A DNA stretch of 64,000 nt from Photobacterium sp. TLY01. Lineage in GTDB: Bacteria > Pseudomonadota > Gammaproteobacteria > Enterobacterales > Vibrionaceae. Positions within the stretch are counted from its first letter, which is position 1; each line of letters opens with the position of its first letter. Made by a program: the position numbers and the translations under genes. Shown here piece by piece: positions 18,808 through 29,554 of the stretch. Where the stretch lies: positions 3,238,601-3,302,600 of the forward strand of contig NZ_CP090364.1 in NCBI RefSeq assembly GCF_021432065.1, read 5' to 3'. The notes below the pieces were generated by a model. It worked only from the letters and a program-made list of their open reading frames with translations. It did not search any database and was not told where the DNA came from.

Positions 18808-19556
18808 CCGTCCTGATCACCCGACCTGCCCCGCACGGCGAGGCACTGGCACAGGCATTGGCCACAAAAGGCATTCAGGCGCTGGTTCAGCCACTGCTGA
18901 CCATCGCACCGGGTGCCGGCCTGCTGACGCTGGGTGATCAGCTCGCCAGACTGAAAAAAGGCGATTGTCTTATTGCTGTCAGCCCCCACGCGGTAAAAAT
19001 GGCACATACTTACCTGACAGAAAAAGGGATTTGCTGGCCTGACGGAATACATTATCTCGCCGTCGGTCAGCAAACCGCCGCCGCGGTGGCAGCGGCCTGT
19101 GGTCAGCATGTCGATGCCCCGCAGCAGGAAGACAGTGAAGGGCTGCTGGCCCTGCCGGTGCTGATGAACCCGGCAGGGCGAAAGGTACTGATATTACGCG
19201 GCAACGGCGGCCGCGAACTGATTTTCGAGACACTGACCGAACGTCAGGCCAGTGTCGCTTACTGTGAAACTTATGCCCGACACTGGCTGGCACTCAATGG
19301 CGCTGTTTTGAGCCGGCAGTGGCAACAACAGGGTGTGGACTCACTGGTGGTCACCAGTGGTCAGCAACTGGAATACCTGTACCGGTTAATACCGGCGCAG
19401 GCAAAGCCATGGCTGATAGCCTGCCACTTGCTGGTCCCCAGCGAGCGCATTGCCAATCAGGCCAGGGACATTGGCTTTTGCCATATCACAACTGTGGGCA
19501 GTGCCAGCAATGCCACACTGCTTGCTACACTAAATACAACAGGCACAACGGGATAA
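18804..19556 (+). CDS. hemD: Uroporphyrinogen-III synthase
   Basis: A 250-aa two-domain enzyme that cyclises hydroxymethylbilane with inversion of ring D. It begins [19 protein letters not shown], typical of the family, and contains ISPHAVK-like ([10 protein letters not shown]) and [10 protein letters not shown] segments. HemD sequences are poorly conserved; the coupled overlap with hemC and position before hemX make the assignment firm. Confidence 0.93.
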   Translation: MTVLITRPAPHGEALAQALATKGIQALVQPLLTIAPGAGLLTLGDQLARLKKGDCLIAVSPHAVKMAHTYLTEKGICWPDGIHYLAVGQQTAAAVAAACGQHVDAPQQEDSEGLLALPVLMNPAGRKVLILRGNGGRELIFETLTERQASVAYCETYARHWLALNGAVLSRQWQQQGVDSLVVTSGQQLEYLYRLIPAQAKPWLIACHLLVPSERIANQARDIGFCHITTVGSASNATLLATLNTTGTTG

Positions 19557-19560
19557 ACGG

Positions 19561-20724
19561 ATGACTGAGAAGAAAACCAATAACGATACCCCTAAGACAG
19601 ACAAGCAGTCTGATGCCTCTTCCAAGGCCAAGGAAACGCCACACACTGCCGGCACGCCCCCTGAATCGTCTGCCGCCAGTCAACCTGCGGCCCCCGCCGA
19701 ATCCGGCAAAGGCAGCAAAACAGGTTGGGTCGCCATCGCACTGGTTATCCTCTTGGGTGCCGGCCTGTATTATCACGGCCACCAGCAAAACCGTGCGCAG
19801 TTAGCCCAGGTGACTGCGCTGAAAGCCGAGCTCAGCAATCTGAAAAGCGAGCTGACGAAGACGAGCCAGGATGTCAGAAGCGAGGTTGATCAGCGCTTAC
19901 TCAGCGCTTCAGGCAAGCTGGAACAGCAGACCAATGACATCAAAGGCCTGCAACTGGCAATGTCGGAAGTGAAAGGCCGTCGACCGAATGACTGGTTACT
20001 GGCCGAAGCCGATTACCTGACCCGTATGGCGGGACGTAAACTTTGGCTGGAGCACGATGTAGCCAGTGCCACCGTATTGCTGGAAACCGCCGATAACCGC
20101 CTTGCCCAGCTCAATGACCCCAGCCTGACAGCACTGCGCAGTGCGATGAATGATGACATCACCACCCTCAAGGCCGTGGCCCGCATTGACCGTGACGGGA
20201 TCGTACTCCGCCTGACCAGCCTGCAGGAGATGGTGGCCGGTTTACCGCTCGCCAACGCGATTGTGCCTGAATCTCTGGAACAGCCGCAGCGTGAAACCGT
20301 CAGCGACTCTGTCTCTGACTGGCAGTCGAATCTGATGACTTCGCTGAAGCAGTTCAGCGAACACTTTGTGACTTACCGCAAGCGCGATGGCAATGTCATT
20401 CCGCTCTTGTCCCCGGAGCAGAATTTCTACCTGCAGGAAAACATTAAATCCAAGCTGGAAACCGCGATTAAAGCGGTGTACCGCGAACAAGGTGAGCTGT
20501 ACACCCAGTCGCTGACCATGGCCAAAGACTGGGCCAGCCAGTTCTACAATACGGACGATGTGAAAACGCAGAGCTTCATTAAAGGCCTCAATGAGATGGC
20601 CGGTCAGAACATTGAAGCCAGCTATCCGGACAAACTGAAATCCCCTTCGCTGTTAGCGGATCTGGTCAATCAGCGTCTGCGGCAACAGATCGCTCCCGTC
20701 AAGACTGAGGAGGATCCGGCATGA
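19561..20724 (+). CDS. hemX: HemX-like inner-membrane protein
   Basis: A 387-aa single-pass membrane protein. Residues 1-53 are a Ser/Pro/Ala/Lys-rich cytoplasmic tail, 54-71 a membrane helix (GWVAIALVILLGAGLYYHG), then a coiled coil (LTALKAELSNLKSELT region, about 75-125) and a periplasmic HemX domain. It was once annotated as uroporphyrin-III methyltransferase in E. coli, but it has no methyltransferase fold. Operon position implies a supporting role in haem metabolism that is not established. Confidence 0.9.
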   Translation: MTEKKTNNDTPKTDKQSDASSKAKETPHTAGTPPESSAASQPAAPAESGKGSKTGWVAIALVILLGAGLYYHGHQQNRAQLAQVTALKAELSNLKSELTKTSQDVRSEVDQRLLSASGKLEQQTNDIKGLQLAMSEVKGRRPNDWLLAEADYLTRMAGRKLWLEHDVASATVLLETADNRLAQLNDPSLTALRSAMNDDITTLKAVARIDRDGIVLRLTSLQEMVAGLPLANAIVPESLEQPQRETVSDSVSDWQSNLMTSLKQFSEHFVTYRKRDGNVIPLLSPEQNFYLQENIKSKLETAIKAVYREQGELYTQSLTMAKDWASQFYNTDDVKTQSFIKGLNEMAGQNIEASYPDKLKSPSLLADLVNQRLRQQIAPVKTEEDPA

Positions 20725-21908
20725 TTAAACTTCTCCTGCTGGTCGCCGCGCTGATCGCCGGCATCGTTGTCGGCCCGATGCTGGCCGGCAACCAGGGCTA
20801 TGTGCTGATCTCCGCCGCCAACCAAACCCTGGAAATGAGCCTGACCACACTGATCTTGCTGGTGATCCTGCTTTTCGGTGCTTTTTTTCTGCTGGAGCAT
20901 CTGCTCAAGTGGCTGCTGTCCCTGAGCAGTGTCACCCGCGGCTGGTTCTCTGGTCGCAAGACCCGCAAAGCACGTGAGCTGACCTCCAGCGGTCTGGTCA
21001 AGGTCCTGGAAGGGGACTGGAAACAAGCGGAAAAGCTGGTCGTCAAATCGGCCAATCACAGCGACACCCCGCTCCTGAACTATCTTGCCGCCGCGGAAGC
21101 CGCACAGGGACAGGGCCAACTGCATCAGCGTGACGAATATCTGCGCCTGGCCGCCGAACAGGACAGCGACAGCCTGGCAGTGGCACTGACCCGGGCCAGA
21201 CTGCAGTGCCAGCAGCATCAATATGAAGAAGCGGTCGCCACGCTGCAGGAGATGAAAAGCAGCCATCCGCGTAATCCGCTGTTACTGGACCTGCTGAAAC
21301 AATGCTATGTCCAGCTGGAAGACTGGCCAGCCCTGCTGGGTCTGATTACGCCGCTGAAAAAGTACGGCAACCTCAGCGATGAGCAATTGGATCAATTAGA
21401 AGAACAGGCCGAATGCGGCTTAATGGCACAGATCAGCCAGCACAGCGGCAGCGATGGCCTGATGGGACACTGGAACAGCCTGAGCCGTAAAGCCAAGCAG
21501 AATCCTGAGCTGGTTGCCTGCTTCGTGCGGGAGATGTGCGCTCGCAACGCCGACAGCGAAGGCTACACCATACTGCGTGAAGCCCTGCGTAAGAAGATCG
21601 ACTCTCGTCTGATCAGCCTGATGCCAACCCTGAAACTGACCGATTATCACCCCGCCATTGTGACCCTGCAGGATTTGCTGAAATACGACAGTAATAATGC
21701 CGCCACCCATAGTGCGCTGGGGCAATTGTATCTGCGTGACGGCAAGCCCAAGGAAGCCCGTACCCACCTTGAGCGGGCGATTGAACTGCACCCGACAGTC
21801 GCCGATTACGGTTATCTGGTCGAGGTACTGGAAGCTCTGAACGATAAAGCCGCTGCCGCCCGCTTATCGAAAGAAGGATTAACCCTGGCCCTGCCGGCCA
21901 AAATCTGA
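20721..21908 (+). CDS. hemY: HemY, membrane-anchored TPR protein
   Basis: A 395-aa protein with two N-terminal membrane helices (residues about 2-20 and 40-62) followed by tetratricopeptide-like helical repeats, for example ALGQLYLRDGKPKEARTHLE. It is not a protoporphyrinogen oxidase despite the shared symbol with the Bacillus gene. It overlaps hemX by 4 nt and is followed by a strong terminator, closing the operon. Confidence 0.92.
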   Translation: MIKLLLLVAALIAGIVVGPMLAGNQGYVLISAANQTLEMSLTTLILLVILLFGAFFLLEHLLKWLLSLSSVTRGWFSGRKTRKARELTSSGLVKVLEGDWKQAEKLVVKSANHSDTPLLNYLAAAEAAQGQGQLHQRDEYLRLAAEQDSDSLAVALTRARLQCQQHQYEEAVATLQEMKSSHPRNPLLLDLLKQCYVQLEDWPALLGLITPLKKYGNLSDEQLDQLEEQAECGLMAQISQHSGSDGLMGHWNSLSRKAKQNPELVACFVREMCARNADSEGYTILREALRKKIDSRLISLMPTLKLTDYHPAIVTLQDLLKYDSNNAATHSALGQLYLRDGKPKEARTHLERAIELHPTVADYGYLVEVLEALNDKAAAARLSKEGLTLALPAKI

Positions 21909-21936
21909 GCGGACAGACATACCTGTTACTAAATGT

Positions 21937-21966
21937 AAAAAAGCGCCCTAATCGGCGCTTTTTTGT
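21937..21966 (+). terminator. Terminator of the hemCDXY operon
   Basis: AAAAAGCGCC pairs with GGCGCTTTTT around CTAATC, ending in a T-run 30 nt after the hemY stop. Confidence 0.9.
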
Positions 21967-22113
21967 CCCATTTAACATTGTGTTAACGGGATTTAATTCC
22001 GCTTTTGTATCCATCTGTTAATAGCCATTTCATCATATATATTTGCTATTGATGGCAGTATGTAAAAAATATTCAATGTGGCCTCTTTTAGCGCTATAGA
22101 TGGAAGTAAGGCT

Positions 22114-22197
22114 ATGCTCCCTTGGTTAATTGTTTCTGGCATTATTGTTGCGGTCATCACTTGCCTGATGACGGCCGTGCTGATTAAAGAATCCTGA
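22114..22197 (+). CDS. Putative 27-residue membrane peptide
   Basis: Reads MLPWLIVSGIIVAVITC followed by LMTAVLIKES, a single hydrophobic helix with a short charged C-terminus, encoded by an ATG at 22114 with GGAAG 7 nt upstream. It occupies its own transcription unit: hemY's terminator lies before it and a clean hairpin terminator (22222-22250) follows 25 nt after its stop. I do not recognise a family. Small single-helix proteins of this kind often regulate a membrane transporter or enzyme, but no partner is indicated here. Confidence 0.5.
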   Translation: MLPWLIVSGIIVAVITCLMTAVLIKES

Positions 22198-22221
22198 TGG
22201 ATTCATTCCCCCTGAAACCAA

Positions 22222-22250
22222 GAAGCCTCCGTTAACGGAGGCTTCTTTTC
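22222..22250 (+). terminator. Terminator after the small membrane peptide
   Basis: GAAGCCTCCG / CGGAGGCTTC perfect 10-bp stem with TTAA loop, followed by TTTTC. It may also serve the convergent gene ending at 22273, though no T-run lies on that side. Confidence 0.85.
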
Positions 22251-22272
22251 TCTGGCTGGTTACTGAAGAACA

Positions 22273-22746
22273 TCAGGCACTGGCTTGATAGATCAGTTTG
22301 TCGAACTGCCGCTGCATCTTCTCGGCTTTTTTCCGGTACTTTTCCGCCTTCTTATGGTACTTGCCACTTTTCTTGAGACACTTACGCTTCTTTTTCGCCA
22401 GCTTACGCAGCTTCTTATCCAGCTTTCTCACCGAAACACTCAGCAAACCCACCGGCAGCCCCAGCATGGCACCGCTTTCCAGACGCTCGCCCACAGGCGG
22501 TAACGAAGCGTCCTGAGCCGAACCAGACGGCGCAGCCATCGCAGACGCCACAGTCACAGCGGGGATAATGGCAGCGGCCTGTTTGCCCTGCACGGGCAAC
22601 CGTCCCGGTTTGCACAGCGATGATTTACCATTGGCGACTCTGGCACAGCTACGACAAACATATTGGGGGGCGCTCACCAAGTCAGCAATAGAATCGAGCT
22701 TCTCACTGATTTCTGAACGCCGATACTTACACAATGACCGGGTCAT
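22273..22746 (-). CDS. Cys-motif, Lys-rich C-terminal hypothetical protein
   Basis: A 157-aa protein not assigned to a known function. Residues 1-50 carry C6 and a C31-x2-C34-x10-C45 set (YVCRSCARVANGKSSLC) that could bind zinc or another metal. Residues 57-72 (AAAIIPAVTVASAMAA) are hydrophobic, perhaps a membrane hairpin. Residues 107-150 are extremely basic with a KK/YKK repeat (KKAEKYRKKAEK), probably helical. The start at 22746 is supported by GGAG 8 nt upstream. It lies between the small-peptide terminator and rsmJ, on the rsmJ strand with a 41-nt gap (its start follows the rsmJ stop), so it may be the second gene of an rsmJ transcript. Confidence 0.75.
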   Translation of the reverse strand: MTRSLCKYRRSEISEKLDSIADLVSAPQYVCRSCARVANGKSSLCKPGRLPVQGKQAAAIIPAVTVASAMAAPSGSAQDASLPPVGERLESGAMLGLPVGLLSVSVRKLDKKLRKLAKKKRKCLKKSGKYHKKAEKYRKKAEKMQRQFDKLIYQASA

Positions 22747-22787
22747 CTCGCTTTCTCCAACCTGCAACAGCCAGTGGCCTGCAGCGG

Positions 22788-23555
22788 CTATTTCATTGCC
22801 GCTTTGACATAGACATCAAAACGGTTCTTCTTGGTATGGATCACGGTTGACGGCGACTGACCGTCAAGCCAGGGCGCATAGTCAGGACGCTTGACCACCA
22901 CACGTTTACCGGCCAGCGCCAGCGCAGGGGCCAACAGCAGATCAGCATCCATATCGGCACCGACCAGGCTCTGGAACACACGCATTTCTTTTTTCACCAG
23001 GGCTGACTTCTTTTTATGGGGAAACATCGGATCCAGATACACCACATCCGGTCGCACATCAGGGTCTGCCGCCAGCTCCGTGAGTGCGTCCTGGCTGGTG
23101 GCATGCAACAGACTCATCCGTTCACGCACCCAGCCACCGATTTCTGCATCGGCACCAGCACGGCGCAACCCGTCTTCCAGTAAAGCAGCCACCACAGGGT
23201 GACGCTCAACCATCTGTACCCGACATCCCAGGGAAGCCAGCACAAAGGCATCGCGCCCCAGCCCCGCCGTGGCATCCAGCACAGTCGGTGTCACCCCGCT
23301 TTTTAGACCCACGGCTTTGGCGATCGCCTGGCCACGCCCGCCGCCAAACTTGCGTCTGTGCGCGGCAGCGCCGCCGGCCAGATCGACAAAAACCGCTCCC
23401 AGCTTGGGTTCATCCTGCTTGAGCAGTTCCAGACGCTCTGCCGTCAAAGACAGCGCAAACTGCGCCTGAGCGTGATGCGCCAGCCCCCAGCGGGCAGCCA
23501 GTTCAGTCAGCTCGGCGTGACGTTCAGGTTGATCACAAAGTAAAGCGATTTGCAC
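22788..23555 (-). CDS. rsmJ: 16S rRNA (guanine1516-N2) methyltransferase RsmJ
   Basis: SAM-dependent rRNA methyltransferase. Family motifs: [43 protein letters not shown] (SAM-binding), [20 protein letters not shown] (catalytic DPMFP) and [10 protein letters not shown]. Start chosen as GTG at 23555 because GGAG precedes it by 6 nt and it gives 255 aa (E. coli 250); upstream in-frame sequence to 23633 has no similarity to the family. Confidence 0.95.
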   Translation of the reverse strand: MQIALLCDQPERHAELTELAARWGLAHHAQAQFALSLTAERLELLKQDEPKLGAVFVDLAGGAAAHRRKFGGGRGQAIAKAVGLKSGVTPTVLDATAGLGRDAFVLASLGCRVQMVERHPVVAALLEDGLRRAGADAEIGGWVRERMSLLHATSQDALTELAADPDVRPDVVYLDPMFPHKKKSALVKKEMRVFQSLVGADMDADLLLAPALALAGKRVVVKRPDYAPWLDGQSPSTVIHTKKNRFDVYVKAAMK

Positions 23556-23749
23556 GGGTGTCTCCGCAAACAATGTCCGCCCGCGATGAGGCAGGCCGAC
23601 AGGAATCCATATAGTGTGGCGGATTATACCCAATCAGGATCCGTTATTGGTCTACTTTTTGATACGAAGGACACGCAGCAACAAAGCCAGGCGTGAAGTG
23701 CGAGGTCGCTCGCCCCGGACACACCAGACCAGCAGGTATCCCAGTGAAT

Positions 23750-26700
23750 TTACAAAACAGTCGCTGTGACAGGCGCCTGGTTTAAACGCTCGACCAGTCT
23801 GGCCAGCGGCATCGGTTTACCAAACTGGTAGCCCTGTGCATAGTCGACACCCAGTTGCTCCAGGCGTCGTAAAATGGCGTCGTTTTCGACAAACTCAGCC
23901 ACGGTCTGCTTACCCATTTTCTTCGCCAGTTCGTTAATGGCTTTGACCATCGCAAAATCCACTTCATCATCGGCAATGTCCCGCACGAACATACCGTCAA
24001 TTTTGATCAGATCAACCGGCAGGCGTTTCAGGTAACCAAACGATGATAACCCAGCACCAAAGTCGTCCAACGAAATCAGACACCCCAGCGACTTCAGCTG
24101 GGTAAACAGCTCTATGGCTTCACTCATATTGCCGATTGCGGCGGTTTCGGTAATTTCCAGACACAGCTTACTGGCCGGTACACTGGATTGCCCAATGCGC
24201 GACAGCAGAAAATCAACAAAGTCAGGGTTGCCCATTGACTGTCCGGACAGATTCACAGAACACAGCTTGAGCGGCGTAACCGCTTCCGGGTGGGCTTCGA
24301 GCCAAAGCAGCACGGCGTTAACTACATACCGGTCAATCAGGTGCGCCAGGTTGTAGCGTTCGGCAGCCGGCATAAATAATCCGGGCGGGATCATAGCCCC
24401 GTCGCTGCTGCGCATCCGGATCAGAATCTCATAGTGATGGCCGGCGGACGGCGTTGCCAGCGGTGCAATGGCCTGGGCATAGAGTTCAAACCGCTGCTCA
24501 TCCAGCGCGCGCCGGATATGATTCACATAGGCCATTTCCCGCTCGCGCCGTTGCAATTCTTCATCATCCGGACGGTACAAATGCAGGCGGTTGCGGCCTT
24601 CATCTTTGGCGGCATAACATGCGGTATCGGCCTGGGCGTGGACCTGCTGAGGCGAGCCGGCGGTATGGTCAATCAAGCGGATCCCGATCGAGGCACTCAG
24701 ACTGAAGCGGGTGTTCTGCCAGTAGAATTCACTCTCTTCCAGCAAATGCAGAATTTCAGCGCCCAAACGCAGCGCCCCTTCGACCTCGCAGTGGCTGAGG
24801 ATAATGGCAAACTCATCGCCACCCAGACGGGCCAGCGTGGCCTTATGCGGCATGATCCCCCGCAACAGCCAGGCCACTTGCTTGAGCGCCTCATCACCGG
24901 CTTCATGACCTGCCGTATCATTGATGACTTTAAACTGGTCGAGATCCAAATAGAGCATGGCATGACGGGCGCCTTTGTCTCTGGCTTCCGACAACGACAC
25001 ATCGAGCTGACGCTCAAAATAACTGCGGTTGAACAAACTGGTCAGATAGTCATGATTGGCCTGGTATTCCAGTTTGGCTTCCAGCTCGCGGGTGCTGGTA
25101 ATATCTTCGCCGACCAGCAACAGCTGATGCTGAGATAAAGAAGAGCGGATGGTTTCCCGGATCCAGACCGCTTTGCCGCTGGCACTGGTATAACGCAATT
25201 GGCGCCGCCAAACGTTCTGCTCATCTTTACCCTGATGGGCCGAGATGAAATGCTGGGGAATGTCTTCCGCATCCAGGTAGAAATCGGTCACTTTGTGGCC
25301 CAGCATTTCCCGCTTGCTGTAGCCCAGTAATTCGGTGGCAAACTGATTCACCGACTGGATGCGGCCATGCTGGTTAATCGCCAGCAAAATCACAGGTTGC
25401 TGCTCGTAAAGTAGGCGGTAGCTGATTTCCCGCTCCCGCAATTTTTCTTCCATATGATGACGGGAAGTCACATCCCGGGCTTCAAGCAGTAACTGACCTT
25501 CAACGCCTTCCGTCTGGGGCAAGGGTTTGATGGAAATATCCAGGATTCGCGTGCCGTCTTCACTGCTGTTGATGCCGGTTTCAAACCTCACCAGCTGGCT
25601 GCGCGTCGCCGAAACAAAGGACTGTTTTAACTGCTCGGTACTGGCGCGCTCCCAACAGCCCCAGTCCCAGAACGGACGGTCATACTTGATCACCGAACGG
25701 CCCAGCAAATCCTGCAGCGCCAGATTCGCCGATTGTAACTGACCGCTCGGGTGCAAGATGGCAATAAACTGGAAACTCTGGTCAAACACCCCTTCGAACA
25801 GGGTTCGGCTCAGCGTCAGTTTTCTTTCACTGCGACGCAGGCGCCGGATAATCACAATCAGCAGCAGGATCACTGAGAGCATCACGGCCAGCACCAGACT
25901 GAACAACCGGACCTGACCGGCATACTTGTCGAACCAGCTCAGGGGCCGGTTCACCAAGAGTACCTGCTCCTGATCCACCGGGATTTTCCAGCGCTGCAAG
26001 GCCGGGTAATTAAACATGACCTGACGGGGGCTGTTCAGAAACAGCGGGTATTCGGTATTGGGATCGTGCAGCACCTGCTTTAACAACTGTCCCAGTATCA
26101 TGCCCTGATCGTAGCCCCGGCTGACCACGCCTCCCAGTGCCCCGCCTTCAAGCAGAAAGCGGTAGGAGACATACACAGGTGCATTTGCGCTGCGGGTCAG
26201 GGTCTGCATCAGCTCACGGCTCGGCATATACACACCATGGCCATCCACAAAATAGCTGAGAAAAACAATCGCAGAGTGCGGAGGCAACTGGCTGACCGCC
26301 TCGAACAAGTCGGCAAACGACTGCGGGCTGAGGTAGGTGTAATCCAGTTCCGGATGCTGGCTGAGGTAGGTCTGGGCATCCTGCCAGAGCTCACGGCCGG
26401 TTGTAGTGTGATCGGTAATAAAGTAATACTGCCGGACCTCAGGCTGCACGGTCTGAATTAAGGTCATGTTTGCGGCAACATCATTCGCTTCCAGTACCCC
26501 GCCGATACGGCTCAGATTGGCATGCTTGGCGGGCTTGTAGGTATTAATACCCGACATCAGCACAGGCGTCGGGCCGATTTCATCCGGCAACTGATTGACC
26601 AGCCACAGGGCGTTATCATCGGTGACCAGGATGGCATCAAACTTTTCACTGCTGAGTTTGGCCCGGTACAAATCCACCAGCTGATCCAGATACCAGGGGG

Positions 26701-26893
26701 ACTGGTACCGTTTGCTGTCCATGTAGTCGACCTGAAGGTGTACCGGCTCTGAACGCACGACGGCTTCCAGCCCTGCTTGCTGTGCATCCGTCCATTGCAT
26801 CCCCTGATGATAGGAATGAATCACCAGCACATTCGCTTCAGCCAGCGCCAGTCTGGGGAGAAGAAGTGCCAGGAGCAAGAAAACTAAGCGCAT
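23750..26893 (-). CDS. Periplasmic-sensor PAS-PAS-GGDEF-EAL protein
   Basis: A 1047-aa inner-membrane cyclic-di-GMP enzyme. From the ATG at 26893: signal peptide (1-18, LLALLLPRLALA), a periplasmic domain like the ABC-type substrate-binding fold (VLVIHSYHQGMQWTDAQQ, residues 20-320), one membrane helix (about 330-349), two PAS domains (about 360-478 and 488-600), a GGDEF domain with intact GGDEF at 691-695, and an EAL domain with EIL (822-824), NLSG, EITE, DDFG and KID all intact. No RxxD inhibitory site precedes GGDEF. Both activities are therefore possible. The ligand is unknown. The start lacks a strong ribosome site; an upstream in-frame extension to 26956 does not look like a signal peptide. 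Confidence 0.92.
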   Translation of the reverse strand: MRLVFLLLALLLPRLALAEANVLVIHSYHQGMQWTDAQQAGLEAVVRSEPVHLQVDYMDSKRYQSPWYLDQLVDLYRAKLSSEKFDAILVTDDNALWLVNQLPDEIGPTPVLMSGINTYKPAKHANLSRIGGVLEANDVAANMTLIQTVQPEVRQYYFITDHTTTGRELWQDAQTYLSQHPELDYTYLSPQSFADLFEAVSQLPPHSAIVFLSYFVDGHGVYMPSRELMQTLTRSANAPVYVSYRFLLEGGALGGVVSRGYDQGMILGQLLKQVLHDPNTEYPLFLNSPRQVMFNYPALQRWKIPVDQEQVLLVNRPLSWFDKYAGQVRLFSLVLAVMLSVILLLIVIIRRLRRSERKLTLSRTLFEGVFDQSFQFIAILHPSGQLQSANLALQDLLGRSVIKYDRPFWDWGCWERASTEQLKQSFVSATRSQLVRFETGINSSEDGTRILDISIKPLPQTEGVEGQLLLEARDVTSRHHMEEKLREREISYRLLYEQQPVILLAINQHGRIQSVNQFATELLGYSKREMLGHKVTDFYLDAEDIPQHFISAHQGKDEQNVWRRQLRYTSASGKAVWIRETIRSSLSQHQLLLVGEDITSTRELEAKLEYQANHDYLTSLFNRSYFERQLDVSLSEARDKGARHAMLYLDLDQFKVINDTAGHEAGDEALKQVAWLLRGIMPHKATLARLGGDEFAIILSHCEVEGALRLGAEILHLLEESEFYWQNTRFSLSASIGIRLIDHTAGSPQQVHAQADTACYAAKDEGRNRLHLYRPDDEELQRREREMAYVNHIRRALDEQRFELYAQAIAPLATPSAGHHYEILIRMRSSDGAMIPPGLFMPAAERYNLAHLIDRYVVNAVLLWLEAHPEAVTPLKLCSVNLSGQSMGNPDFVDFLLSRIGQSSVPASKLCLEITETAAIGNMSEAIELFTQLKSLGCLISLDDFGAGLSSFGYLKRLPVDLIKIDGMFVRDIADDEVDFAMVKAINELAKKMGKQTVAEFVENDAILRRLEQLGVDYAQGYQFGKPMPLARLVERLNQAPVTATVL

Positions 26894-27008
26894 GAAGAGA
26901 CAGCCATATCCTTTATTTATGCAGTGATTGTGAACCAATCCTAATCCGTGCGTCATGAGTCAAGCCAGTATATGATGCAGTAGTTGCGAACTACCACGGA
27001 AAGATGCC

Positions 27009-27470
27009 ATGACCCCGCTCCCTCGTCTTGATGATTTAGACCGAGATATTCTGAATGCCCTGATGCACGATGCCCGGATCCCGTATGCAGAAATGGCCAA
27101 ACGCTTCAATGTCAGTCCGGCCACCGTCCATGTCCGTGTCGAAAAAATGCGCGCCGCCAACATCATTACTGGAACTGAGGTGATTATCAACCCTAAGCTT
27201 CTGGGATATGACGTCTGTTGCTTTATCGGGATTAATTTGAATGCGGCCAGAGACTATCACTCCGCGCTGGCAAAACTCAATGAACTCGACGAAGTGGTTG
27301 AAGCCTATTACACCACAGGGGCATACAACATATTCGTCAAGCTGATGTGCCGCTCGATTGAAGAGCTGCAGTATGTGCTGATCGACAAACTTCAGGCCAT
27401 TGACGAGGTGCAATCAACCGAAACCCTGATCTCACTGCAAAACCCGATCAATCGCAATGTGAAACCCTGA
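27009..27470 (+). CDS. asnC: Lrp/AsnC-family regulator AsnC
   Basis: A 153-aa transcription factor: N-terminal winged helix-turn-helix (LDRDILNALMHDARIPYAEM, AKRFNVSPATVHVRVEKM) and a C-terminal RAM ligand-binding domain (GAYNIFVKLMC). The sequence fits AsnC itself, which activates asparagine synthetase asnA in E. coli, but asnA is not adjacent here. It is divergent from the GGDEF-EAL gene. Confidence 0.92.
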   Translation: MTPLPRLDDLDRDILNALMHDARIPYAEMAKRFNVSPATVHVRVEKMRAANIITGTEVIINPKLLGYDVCCFIGINLNAARDYHSALAKLNELDEVVEAYYTTGAYNIFVKLMCRSIEELQYVLIDKLQAIDEVQSTETLISLQNPINRNVKP

Positions 27471-27481
27471 TCGTCAGGCAA

Positions 27482-27508
27482 GAAAAAAGCGAGCCAGGCT
27501 CGCTTTTC
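27482..27508. terminator. Bidirectional terminator between asnC and hemB
   Basis: AAAAGCGAGCC pairs with GGCTCGCTTTT; the A-run on the left and T-run on the right serve the convergent genes. Confidence 0.88.
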
Positions 27509-27516
27509 TGAAGCGT

Positions 27517-28566
<1,050 letters not shown>

Positions 28567-28643
28567 TCACTCCTTGTTGGTAATGCGGCAACACGTACCG
28601 CAGTCAATCACAGTTGCGTTTCATCTTATCATCGAACAAAGAT

Positions 28644-29435
28644 TTACGCTGGCTCGATCTGAAAAAATGCCCGGCTGGTCGCCGATACTGCGGCCCTCAG
28701 ATCGGCGGGCGACTGTTGCCGGCATGTTGCCACTGCTTGTGCAATATGGGGCAGATACGCCGGCTCATTGCGGCTGGACTTGGGTTTGGGCCGCAGATCG
28801 CGCGGCAGCAGATACGGGCAGTCTGTTTCTATCATCAGTCGGTCGTCCGGAATATGCCGCACGATATCACGCAGTTCGGTGCCCCGGCGATCGTCGCAGA
28901 TCCACCCTGTGATGCCAATATACAGATCCAGCGCCAGACAGTCTTTCAGTTCCTGCTCGCTGCCGGTAAAACAATGCAATACCGCCGCCGGCAGTTTATC
29001 GCGCCAGGGTTTGAGGATTGCCAGAAAGCGCTCATGGGCATCCCGGCAGTGCATAAACACAGGTTTTTGCAGTGCGGCTGCCAGTGCCAGCTGCGCTTCA
29101 AAAACAGCTTCCTGCTGCGGACGGGGCGAAAAATCACGGTTGAAATCCAGACCGCATTCGCCAATCGCGACCACTGCCGGATCGCTCGCCAGCTCGCGAA
29201 TCGCGGGGAGAGAAAAGTCCGACACCGATTTGGCATCGTGCGGGTGCACGCCCGCGGTACTGAAACAGTAGCCTGGCCACTGATGCGCCATTGCCAGCGC
29301 CTGCCGGCTCTCCTCCTCACTGGTGCCGCTCAGGATCAGGGCTTTAACCCCGGCCTGCTGCGCACGGGCGATAACCGCTTCCCTGTCTTTATCAAAGCGG
29401 CTGTTGGTCAGGTTAACGCCAATATCGATCATCAC
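28644..29435 (-). CDS. tatD: TatD-family metal-dependent DNase
   Basis: A 263-aa TIM-barrel hydrolase with metal ligands visible in DIGVNLT (start), GVHPHDA, GECGLDF, MHCRDAHERF, HCFTGS and ETDCPYL. E. coli TatD is a 3'-5' exonuclease and is not needed for Tat export. It is separated from tatC by a terminator, so it may have its own promoter. Confidence 0.93.
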   Translation of the reverse strand: MMIDIGVNLTNSRFDKDREAVIARAQQAGVKALILSGTSEEESRQALAMAHQWPGYCFSTAGVHPHDAKSVSDFSLPAIRELASDPAVVAIGECGLDFNRDFSPRPQQEAVFEAQLALAAALQKPVFMHCRDAHERFLAILKPWRDKLPAAVLHCFTGSEQELKDCLALDLYIGITGWICDDRRGTELRDIVRHIPDDRLMIETDCPYLLPRDLRPKPKSSRNEPAYLPHIAQAVATCRQQSPADLRAAVSATSRAFFQIEPA

Positions 29436-29500
29436 TGTGCTATCCGCAAAAAAGAAACCATTCTACACACCGGGCGATGACAAATAAAAACCGCGGAAAC

Positions 29501-29531
29501 AAAAACAGCCGCACCGGGCGGCTGTTTTTCA
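29501..29531 (-). terminator. Terminator after tatC
   Basis: AAAAACAGCCGC against GCGGCTGTTTTT on a short loop; on the minus strand it follows tatC by about 25 nt. The stem is flanked by T-runs in both directions. Confidence 0.85.
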
Positions 29532-29554
29532 GTCATCTGTCAGCAAAAAGTGAC

